6,912 nucleotides of DNA from Bradyrhizobium sp. (GTDB taxonomy: Bacteria; Pseudomonadota; Alphaproteobacteria; Rhizobiales; Xanthobacteraceae), in assembly GCA_019243075.1 (NCBI GenBank), contig JAFAUV010000006.1, positions 1 to 6,912 of the forward strand, in the 5' to 3' direction. Below the pieces are notes generated by a model. The model was not told the origin of the DNA and made no database searches. It worked only from the letters and a program-made list of their open reading frames with translations. Made by a program: the position numbers and the translations under genes. Shown here piece after piece: positions 1 through 6,830 of the stretch (position 1 is its first letter; each line of letters opens with the position of its first letter).

Positions 1-1
1 G

Positions 2-2755
<2,754 letters not shown>

Positions 2756-2789
2756 TCGTTGGCCGGCGGCGACGCCTTGGGCCAAACGA
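2756..2789 (+). terminator. GNRA-capped stem-loop immediately after the carB stop (possible U-less terminator)
   Basis: The bases right after the carB TGA fold into a long stem. TCG and TTGGCC (2756-2764) pair with GGCCAA and CGA (2780-2785, 2787-2789) with one bulged A at 2786. An inner GGCG/CGCC stem (2765-2768 with 2773-2776) is capped by the tetraloop GCGA, with TTG (2777-2779) bulged. No T-run follows, so it is not a textbook intrinsic terminator. It could be a U-less or Rho-assisted 3' end, or a stabilising 3' structure for the carB transcript. Confidence 0.35.
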
Positions 2790-2811
2790 CCGGTAACTGA
2801 GCCCCCAGGCT

Positions 2812-2837
2812 GGAACTCACCGCCCCGCATGAAGGTT
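2812..2837 (+). promoter_or_regulatory. Candidate sigma-EcfG-type promoter for greA
   Basis: GGAAC at 2812-2816 is followed after exactly 17 bases by GGTT at 2834-2837. The alphaproteobacterial general-stress sigma factor EcfG recognises GGAAC-N16/17-CGTT, so this differs at one position of the -10 element. It lies about 130 bases upstream of greA, in the only substantial spacer between carB and greA. It could equally be a chance match; no housekeeping promoter stands out in this spacer. Confidence 0.28.
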
Positions 2838-2842
2838 GTCCC

Positions 2843-2858
2843 GGCCCTCCTGAGGGCC
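2843..2858. repeat. Perfect inverted repeat in the carB-greA spacer
   Basis: GGCCCTC (2843-2849) and GAGGGCC (2852-2858) are perfect 7-bp arms separated by CT; a few further pairs are possible outside a mismatch. No T-run follows. It lies in what would be the greA leader if transcription starts near the GGAAC element, so it may be an RNA stem or a protein site. Confidence 0.35.
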
Positions 2859-2952
2859 CGGAATTAATGGGCCAAATGGCTGGACTGAGAAGCCAGGAAG
2901 GCCTGATCTGCCAAGGTCTCGCGCGGGCCGCGCCTGAGGGCTCGCGCGACGG

Positions 2953-2957
2953 AAGGA
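2953..2957 (+). promoter_or_regulatory. Ribosome binding site of greA
   Basis: AAGGA at 2953-2957 lies 8 bases before the ATG at 2966 and 11 before the ATG at 2969. It supports one of these two adjacent starts and argues against the in-frame ATG at 2867, which would add about 33 residues unlike GreA. Confidence 0.7.
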
Positions 2958-2965
2958 CAAGAAAG

Positions 2966-3442
2966 ATGATGGAAAAGGTTCCGATGACCGCTGTCGGCTA
3001 TGCCGCCCTGACCGACGAGCTGAAGCATCGCCAGTCCGTGGATCGTCCACGCATCATCGAGCACATTGCCGAAGCACGTTCGCATGGCGACCTCTCCGAG
3101 AACGCGGAGTATCACGCCGCCAAGGAAGAGCAGTCCCATAATGAGGGCCGCATCGCCGAGCTCGAGGACAAGCTCGCGCGCGCCGACGTCATCGACATTA
3201 CGAAGCTTTCCGGCGACACCATCAAGTTCGGCGCCACCGTGACGCTGGTCGACGAGGACACCGAGAAGAAGGCGGTGTACCAGATCGTCGGCGAGGTCGA
3301 GGCCGACATCAAGAAGGGCAAGATCTCGATCACCTCGCCGCTCGCACGCGCCCTGATCGGCAAGAAGAAAGGCGCTTCCGTCGAGGTCAACACCCCCGGC
3401 GGCGGCAAGGCCTACGAGATCACCAAAATCGAGTGGCGCTGA
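2966..3442 (+). CDS. greA: Transcription elongation factor GreA
   Basis: GreA enters the secondary channel of RNA polymerase and stimulates cleavage of the 3' end of backtracked transcripts, restarting stalled complexes. The 158-residue product has the normal family length (E. coli about 158). The N-terminal coiled coil spans about 8-76 and carries the diagnostic tip loop HGDLSENAEYHAA at 40-52, with the two acidic residues D42 and E45 that hold the catalytic metal. The C-terminal FKBP-like domain follows (FGATVTL, ISITSPLARALIGK, TPGG near the end). Two adjacent ATG codons compete: 2966 is favoured by spacing from AAGGA, while 2969 would give exactly the E. coli register (D41, E44). The gene lies 210 bp after carB on the same strand and ends in a strong terminator, so it is the last gene of its unit. 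Identity is certain; only the start is off by at most one codon. Confidence 0.97.
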   Translation: MMEKVPMTAVGYAALTDELKHRQSVDRPRIIEHIAEARSHGDLSENAEYHAAKEEQSHNEGRIAELEDKLARADVIDITKLSGDTIKFGATVTLVDEDTEKKAVYQIVGEVEADIKKGKISITSPLARALIGKKKGASVEVNTPGGGKAYEITKIEWR

Positions 3443-3469
3443 GCGATACTTCCGCCGGCCGTCCGAGGG

Positions 3470-3501
3470 AGCCGCGCTCGACAGGCGCGGCTTTTTCTTT
3501 T
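3470..3501 (+). terminator. Rho-independent terminator of greA
   Basis: AGCCGCGC (3470-3477) and GCGCGGCT (3485-3492) form a perfect 8-bp GC-rich stem with a 7-base loop, followed by a T-rich tract at 3492-3501 interrupted by one C. It begins 27 bases after the greA stop, a classic intrinsic terminator that separates greA from the doxX genes. Confidence 0.88.
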
Positions 3502-3588
3502 GGGATCGATCACGAGGCGCTGACATCTTTGTGAGCCGATGCCGGTAGCGGGGGAACTGGACCGCAGGGCGCCCTCATAGTACAGGCT

Positions 3589-3614
3589 CATAATGATTAT
3601 ATAACATAACTATT
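3589..3614 (+). promoter_or_regulatory. AT-rich promoter/operator patch upstream of the first doxX gene
   Basis: Between 3589 and 3614 only a handful of bases are G or C, in sharp contrast to the surrounding GC-rich DNA. It contains the 8-bp palindrome TTATATAA (3597-3604) and a -10-like TATAAC (3600-3605), 21 bases before the ATG at 3627. No good -35 element sits 16-18 bases upstream, which hints at an activator-dependent or alternative-sigma promoter. ATAATGAT (3590-3597) resembles half of the classical Fur box, but the other half is absent. A GC palindrome AGGGCGCCCT lies just upstream at 3566-3575. Confidence 0.45.
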
Positions 3615-3626
3615 GGGGCCATCATC

Positions 3627-4031
3627 ATGGACAATGCAATCGTCTCGCCGCGAATAGCTCTGAGCTTCCTCAGCATCCTTCGCATCTACACCGGCTTGAG
3701 CCTGCTGCAGCACGGTACCGGAAAAATCCTCGGCTTTCCGGTCGTGCCCAGTTTCGCCAACATCCAGCTCTCGTCGCTCGCCGGCGTCGGCGGCCTGATC
3801 GAGCTCGTCGGCGGCATCCTGTTCACGATCGGCCTGTTCACACGCCCGGTGGCATTCATCCTGTCCGGCTTCACCGCGGTCGCCTATTTCATGGTGCATG
3901 CCGGGCGCAGCTTTTATCCAGTGCTGAACGGCGGCGAGCTCGCTGCGGTCTATTGCTTCGTGTTCCTGTATTTCGTCTTTGCGGGAGCCGGCCCCTGGAG
4001 TCTCGACGCGTTGCGCAAGGGCCAGGCCTGA
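3627..4031 (+). CDS. DoxX family inner-membrane protein (first of three paralogues)
   Basis: A 134-residue, four-helix membrane protein of the DoxX family (Pfam DoxX). Hydrophobic segments lie at about 12-30, 52-71, 74-91 and 104-121. Family marks are LRIYTGLSLLQHGTGK (18-33, with H29), the IELVGG motif with E59, the loop GLFTRP, the histidine H91 and the C-terminal GPWSLD (122-127). It lacks the acidic residue found in the SGEMA motif of its two neighbours (here SGFTA). The biochemical role is not established; in Mycobacterium tuberculosis a DoxX protein joins a membrane complex with superoxide dismutase and a thiosulfate sulfurtransferase. The start at 3627 is preceded by GGGG at 3615-3618, a modest ribosome site. 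It sits behind the greA terminator, has its own AT-rich upstream patch, and is followed by its own terminator, so it is probably transcribed alone. The family call is strong; the function is unknown. Confidence 0.93.
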   Translation: MDNAIVSPRIALSFLSILRIYTGLSLLQHGTGKILGFPVVPSFANIQLSSLAGVGGLIELVGGILFTIGLFTRPVAFILSGFTAVAYFMVHAGRSFYPVLNGGELAAVYCFVFLYFVFAGAGPWSLDALRKGQA

Positions 4032-4070
4032 TCGAAGCCCTTTTTGGCCGCAGGTCGCCGCGTCGATCCG

Positions 4071-4099
4071 AAGAGGGCCGGCATGTTCCGGCCCTCTTT
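4071..4099 (+). terminator. Intrinsic terminator after the first doxX gene
   Basis: AAGAGGGCCGG (4071-4081) and CCGGCCCTCTT (4088-4098) are perfect 11-bp arms around the 6-base loop CATGTT. The 3' tail is TTTCCTT, a short and interrupted U-tract. It lies 40 bases after the stop at 4031 and separates the first doxX from the other two. A small second stem, CTTGC-GCG-GCAAG, follows at 4101-4113. Between there and about 4215 I see no recognisable promoter. Confidence 0.75.
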
Positions 4100-4217
4100 C
4101 CTTGCGCGGCAAGCACCGCCATCTTTCGGCGTTCGCCTTCTTCCGTTGCTGCTTTGCGAAACGCCCCCAAGATTTTGTTGTGGCCGCTGCTTTTCGCCGT
4201 CGCCTTCCCGCGATACG

Positions 4218-4238
4218 AATAGTCGTCAAGCGACTATT
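4218..4238. promoter_or_regulatory. Perfect inverted repeat next to the second doxX ribosome site
   Basis: AATAGTCG (4218-4225) and CGACTATT (4231-4238) are perfect 8-bp arms with the 5-base spacer TCAAG. The repeat ends 3 bases before the GGGGGAA ribosome site and 15 before the ATG. As DNA it could be a dimeric repressor operator; as RNA it would form a hairpin abutting the ribosome site. It is AT-richer than its surroundings. The core ACTATT followed by a G-run also occurs just before the first doxX gene (3609-3618). Confidence 0.5.
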
Positions 4239-4241
4239 TCC

Positions 4242-4248
4242 GGGGGAA
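4242..4248 (+). promoter_or_regulatory. Strong ribosome binding site fixing the second doxX start
   Basis: GGGGGAA at 4242-4248 lies 5 bases before the ATG at 4254. It selects this start over the in-frame ATG at 4044, which would add a 70-residue Arg/Pro/Cys-rich extension read across the terminator and leader and unlike any DoxX protein. Confidence 0.75.
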
Positions 4249-4253
4249 CCTTC

Positions 4254-4649
4254 ATGACCGAGACGATGGCCGCATGGGCCCCGCGCGCGCTCAGCGTGCT
4301 GCGCCTCATCACGGGGTTGATGATCATCGAACATGGCATGGGCAAGCTGTTCGGCTGGCCCCCGGTCGCGGCCTATGCGGGTATCAAGCTGTTCTCGCTG
4401 TTGGGACTGGCCGGAATCATCGAGCTGGTCGGCGGCGCGCTGTTGATCCTCGGCCTGTTCACGCAGCCGGCCGCCTTCATCGTCTCCGGCGAAATGGCGG
4501 TGGCCTACTTCACGGTGCATGCGCCGCGCAGCTTCTTCCCGCTGATCAATGGCGGCTCGCTCGCCATCATCTACTGCTTCGCCTGTCTCTATCTATCGAC
4601 CGCGGGCGGCGGCCCCTGGAGCGTCGATGCCAACATGAAGAAGGCGTGA
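4254..4649 (+). CDS. DoxX family inner-membrane protein (second paralogue)
   Basis: A 131-residue DoxX-family protein, clearly homologous to the gene before it. Four hydrophobic segments lie at about 11-28, 47-69, 72-89 and 102-118. It keeps the full set of family motifs: LRLITGLMIIEHGMGKLFGWP (from 16, with E26 and H27), IELVGG with E57, GLFTQP, SGEMAVAYF with E80, H89, and GGGPWSVD at 118-125. It is the most canonical of the three. The start is set by the GGGGGAA ribosome site; a perfect inverted repeat lies directly upstream. Its stop overlaps the ribosome site of the third paralogue, which begins 14 bases later, so the two form an operon. It is probably regulated through the inverted repeat rather than from the first doxX promoter, because a terminator stands between. 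The role is likely tied to membrane redox or sulfur chemistry by family analogy only. Confidence 0.94.
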   Translation: MTETMAAWAPRALSVLRLITGLMIIEHGMGKLFGWPPVAAYAGIKLFSLLGLAGIIELVGGALLILGLFTQPAAFIVSGEMAVAYFTVHAPRSFFPLINGGSLAIIYCFACLYLSTAGGGPWSVDANMKKA

Positions 4650-4663
4650 GGGAGCGGGCCACC

Positions 4664-5077
4664 ATGGAGACATTCAACCGCTTGCTCCGCTCCGGCGAGC
4701 CCCCAGTTCTCAGCATTTTCCGCATCATGACCGGCCTGTCGCTGTTCCAGTTCGGCGTCGCCAAGATCTTCAAATTCCCTGTCGTGGCCCCGTTCGACAA
4801 GGTCGAGATGTTCTCGCTGTTCTGGGACGCTGCGGTGTTCGAATTCGTGTTCGGCGGACTTTTGATCCTGGGCCTGTTCTCGCGCCTGGCCGCCTTCATC
4901 CTTTGCGGCGAGATGGCGTTCGCCTATTTCATCGGGCACTTTCCGCGCGGCTTCATTCCGCTTTTGAACAACGGCAACCTTGCCATCATGTACTGCTTCT
5001 CCTGCCTCTATCTCGCCTGTGCGGGCGGCGGACCGTGGGGTGTCGACGCGCTGCGGAGGAAGAAGGGCGCGAGCTAA
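4664..5077 (+). CDS. DoxX family inner-membrane protein (third, divergent paralogue)
   Basis: A 137-residue DoxX-family protein translated from the ATG at 4664 behind GAGGGAG (4648-4654), a ribosome site that overlaps the preceding stop codon and implies translational coupling. Hydrophobic segments lie at about 14-31, 53-72, 75-92 and 105-121, with the C-terminal signature GGGPWGVD at 121-128 and a basic tail RRKK. It differs from its neighbours at positions they share: the HG of the first-helix motif becomes FG (F30), GxGK becomes GVAK, and IELVGG becomes FEFVFGG (E60 kept); E83 and H92 remain. This suggests a specialised or relaxed copy working with the second paralogue, perhaps as a hetero-oligomer; that is inference. 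The gene ends in TAA that overlaps the lrp stop on the opposite strand, with no terminator visible between them. Confidence 0.93.
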   Translation: METFNRLLRSGEPPVLSIFRIMTGLSLFQFGVAKIFKFPVVAPFDKVEMFSLFWDAAVFEFVFGGLLILGLFSRLAAFILCGEMAFAYFIGHFPRGFIPLLNNGNLAIMYCFSCLYLACAGGGPWGVDALRRKKGAS

Positions 5078-5553
5078 CCCCGCCCCTTCACTTCCAGCGG
5101 CACCACGGCTTCATATTTCGAATTATGCAGCACCAGCGAGGTACGCACGTTGCGCACATGCGGCGCTGCGGTGAGATGCGTGACAAAGTCCTGGAACGTC
5201 GCCATGTCGGGCGCGACACATTTCAGGATGAAATCGACCTCGCCGGAAAGCATCCAGCATTCGCGCACCAGTGGTTCCCCGCGCACGAACGCCTCGAAGG
5301 CGCGCAAATCGGCATCGGCCTGGCTCGACAGATGCACCGACGCAAACACGGTGACGTCGAAACCCAGTTTGCGCGGGTCAAGCAGCCCGCGATAGCCCTG
5401 GATGTAGCCTTCCTCTTCCAATGTTCGCACCCGGCGCAGGCAGGGCGGCGGCGAGATCCCGACGCGTTTGGCGAGTTCCACATTGGTGATTCGGCCGTCG
5501 GCCTGTATCTCGCTCAGGATCCGGAGGTCGATCTCATCTAGGTTCTTGGACAC
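5074..5553 (-). CDS. Lrp/AsnC family transcriptional regulator
   Basis: A 159-residue feast/famine regulator of normal length. The N-terminal winged helix-turn-helix spans about 5-50 (LDEIDLRIL, then ITNVELAKRVGIS, then the recognition helix with PPCLRRVRTLEEEGYI). The C-terminal RAM ligand-binding and oligomerisation domain spans about 66-145, including GEVDFILKCVA at 104-114. Such proteins form dimers to octamers and usually respond to an amino acid and repress their own gene. The start is a GTG at 5553, since no ATG precedes it in frame; AGGGAA lies 11 bases upstream. The gene is convergent with the third doxX and divergent from trxB, and a palindromic operator lies in the divergent region. 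The effector cannot be read from the sequence. In Sinorhizobium I recall an lrp-type gene in the same position beside trxB, so it is probably a conserved local regulator. Confidence 0.94.
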   Translation of the reverse strand: MSKNLDEIDLRILSEIQADGRITNVELAKRVGISPPPCLRRVRTLEEEGYIQGYRGLLDPRKLGFDVTVFASVHLSSQADADLRAFEAFVRGEPLVRECWMLSGEVDFILKCVAPDMATFQDFVTHLTAAPHVRNVRTSLVLHNSKYEAVVPLEVKGRG

Positions 5554-5633
5554 GTGAATTGCGGTTCCCTGGCGAATGGCCGCAGACTCGCTGCAGCGGC
5601 AACTCTCTTAGCGCAGCTCGCCGAGGTTGAGCA

Positions 5634-5639
5634 ATTTTA
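5634..5639 (-). promoter_or_regulatory. Candidate -10 element of the lrp-family gene
   Basis: On the minus strand TAAAAT (5639 down to 5634) matches TATAAT at five of six positions and lies about 80 bases upstream of the GTG start. It overlaps the left arm of the 25-bp palindrome, a layout suited to autorepression. No convincing -35 hexamer is found at 16-18 bases (TTATTG or CTTATT), so this stays tentative. Confidence 0.3.
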
Positions 5640-5661
5640 TTGCGCGTGCACTGCGCAATAA
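5637..5661. promoter_or_regulatory. 25-bp palindromic operator, Lrp/AsnC type
   Basis: TTATTGCGC (5637-5645) and GCGCAATAA (5653-5661) are perfect 9-bp arms with a 7-base spacer that itself contains GTGCAC. It lies in the 270-bp divergent region, 83 bases upstream of the lrp start and 162 bases upstream of the trxB start. AT-ended, GC-cored palindromes with arms about two thirds of a turn apart are typical of Lrp/AsnC sites, so the adjacent regulator is the natural candidate. It may act on lrp, trxB, or both. Confidence 0.6.
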
Positions 5662-5693
5662 GTTCACGTTGCGGGGAAAATTCGCCGAGATGG

Positions 5694-5701
5694 ATTGCAA
5701 T
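5694..5701. promoter_or_regulatory. ATTGCAAT palindrome, possible accessory regulator site
   Basis: ATTGCAAT is a perfect 8-bp palindrome between the main operator and trxB. The same ATTGC/GCAAT element recurs at 5631-5635 and 5639-5643 (GCAAT-TTT-ATTGC), at 5655-5659, and as TTGC at 5669-5672. Lrp-type proteins often bind several degenerate sites cooperatively, so this may be a secondary site. Nothing beyond the repeated motif supports it. Confidence 0.3.
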
Positions 5702-5736
5702 TCTTGCATGGCTCGCCAGATATCTTAGACTTGGAT

Positions 5737-5742
5737 TTGACA
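5737..5742 (+). promoter_or_regulatory. Candidate -35 hexamer of trxB
   Basis: TTGACA, a perfect -35 consensus, lies 81 bases upstream of the trxB ATG. The positions 16-18 bases downstream are GC-rich and hold no TATAAT-like hexamer. An alternative weak pair is TTGCAT (5704-5709) with TAGACT (5726-5731) at 16 bases. Either would place trxB transcription downstream of the palindromic operator. Confidence 0.3.
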
Positions 5743-5823
5743 CTTTCGGCACCGCCGCGGGACCTCCCCCAGCCTTTTCAGCGCGTGTGCCGGCCTCATT
5801 CCAGCCACTGAGACATCCGCCCC

Positions 5824-6789
5824 ATGCCCGCTCCCATTCATGCCAAGGTCGTCATCATCGGGTCCGGGCCGGCGGGATACACGGCGGCCATCTATGCCGC
5901 ACGCGCGATGCTCGAGCCGATCCTGATCCAGGGCATCCAGCCCGGCGGCCAGCTCACCATCACCACCGACGTGGAGAACTACCCGGGCTTTGCCGACGTC
6001 ATCCAGGGACCCTGGCTGATGGAGCAGATGGAAAAGCAGGCGGCCCATGTCGGCACCAGGATCGTCACCGATCTCGTCACCAAGCTCGAGACCGCGCAGC
6101 GGCCGTTCCGCCTGACCTGCGACTCCGGCGACATCTATCTCGCCGATAGCGTCATTCTCGCCACCGGCGCGCAGGCGCGCTGGCTCGGCTTGCCATCGGA
6201 AGAGAAGTTCAAGGGCTTCGGCGTCTCGGCCTGCGCGACCTGCGACGGCTTCTTCTACCGCGGCAAGGAGGTCGTGGTGGTCGGGGGCGGCAACACCGCG
6301 GTCGAGGAGGCGCTGTTTCTCACCAATTTCGCCTCCAAGGTGACGCTGGTGCACCGTCGCGATCACTTCCGCGCCGAGCGCATCCTGCAGGACCGCCTGT
6401 TCAGGCATGCCAAGATCAAGGTGATCTGGGACAGCGTGATCGATGAGATCGCGGGCGCCGAAAATCCGGCCAAAGTCACCCATGTGCGCGTGAAGAACCT
6501 CAAGAGCGGCGCCGTGAGCGAGCTTGCTGCCGACGGCGTCTTCATCGCGATCGGCCATGCCCCGGCGACCGATCTCGTGGTCGGCAAGGTCAAGCTGAAA
6601 CCCTCCGGCTATGTCGAGGTCGCGCCGAACTCGACGGCGACCTCGGTGCCCGGCCTGTTCGCCGCCGGCGACGTCGCCGACGAGGTCTATCGGCAGGCGG
6701 TCACCGCCGCCGGCCTCGGCTGCATGGCCGCGTTGGAGGCCGAACGCTTCCTGGCGCTGCGCGCCAGCGAACGCGCCGCCGCGGAATGA
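5824..6789 (+). CDS. trxB: Thioredoxin-disulfide reductase (NADPH)
   Basis: TrxB transfers electrons from NADPH through FAD and a redox-active cysteine pair to thioredoxin, sustaining cytoplasmic thiol reduction. The 321-residue length is typical of the low-molecular-weight bacterial enzyme. Visible in order: FAD dinucleotide fold GSGPAG (13-18); QPGGQL (39-44); ATGA (113-116); the catalytic CATC with C137 and C140; the NADPH fold GGGNTA (154-159); the NADPH-specifying HRRDHFRA (177-184); and the C-terminal FAD motif GLFAAGDV (277-284) followed by RQAVTAAGLG. All catalytic elements are present, so it should be active, and the HRR motif separates it from NADH-dependent or ferredoxin/flavodoxin-type relatives. 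The ribosome site is weak (GAGA about 10 bases upstream). It lies divergent to the Lrp-type gene with a shared regulatory region, and a LysR-type gene follows with almost no gap, so the two may be co-transcribed. Confidence 0.97.
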   Translation: MPAPIHAKVVIIGSGPAGYTAAIYAARAMLEPILIQGIQPGGQLTITTDVENYPGFADVIQGPWLMEQMEKQAAHVGTRIVTDLVTKLETAQRPFRLTCDSGDIYLADSVILATGAQARWLGLPSEEKFKGFGVSACATCDGFFYRGKEVVVVGGGNTAVEEALFLTNFASKVTLVHRRDHFRAERILQDRLFRHAKIKVIWDSVIDEIAGAENPAKVTHVRVKNLKSGAVSELAADGVFIAIGHAPATDLVVGKVKLKPSGYVEVAPNSTATSVPGLFAAGDVADEVYRQAVTAAGLGCMAALEAERFLALRASERAAAE

Positions 6790-6830
6790 ACCGAATGCAA
6801 ATGACCAGAACACGTGACGGATTTACGGAC

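Noticed and set aside
2867..2965. N-terminal extension of greA from an upstream in-frame ATG
   Set aside because: The added residues do not resemble GreA, the ATG has no good ribosome site, and AAGGA sits correctly before the starts at 2966/2969.
3553..3557. GGAAC upstream of doxX1 as a sigma-EcfG -35 element
   Set aside because: No GTT-containing -10 element is found 16-17 bases downstream.
4044..4253. Extension of the second DoxX protein by 70 residues
   Set aside because: It would read through the terminator and leader, gives an Arg/Pro/Cys-rich stretch not seen in the family, and ignores the strong ribosome site at 4242-4248.
3597..4520. Minus-strand open frame of 307 codons across doxX1 and doxX2
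   Set aside because: It runs opposite two well-supported genes and through a terminator and leader; the composition is low-complexity and charged, as expected for a shadow frame.
4274..4663. Fusion of an upstream frame to the third DoxX protein
   Set aside because: The first 130 codons are the plus-two frame of doxX2 and lack homology; the ATG at 4664 has a good ribosome site and starts a normal DoxX protein.
5590..5597. GCTGCAGC palindrome in the lrp leader
   Set aside because: A single 8-bp GC palindrome is common by chance in this composition and has no partner element.
5725..6813. Long minus-strand open frame of 362 codons opposite trxB
   Set aside because: It is the antisense shadow of an intact trxB in GC-rich DNA, where stop codons are scarce in the alternative frames. 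Its product is rich in G, A, R, D and H and matches no family I recognise.
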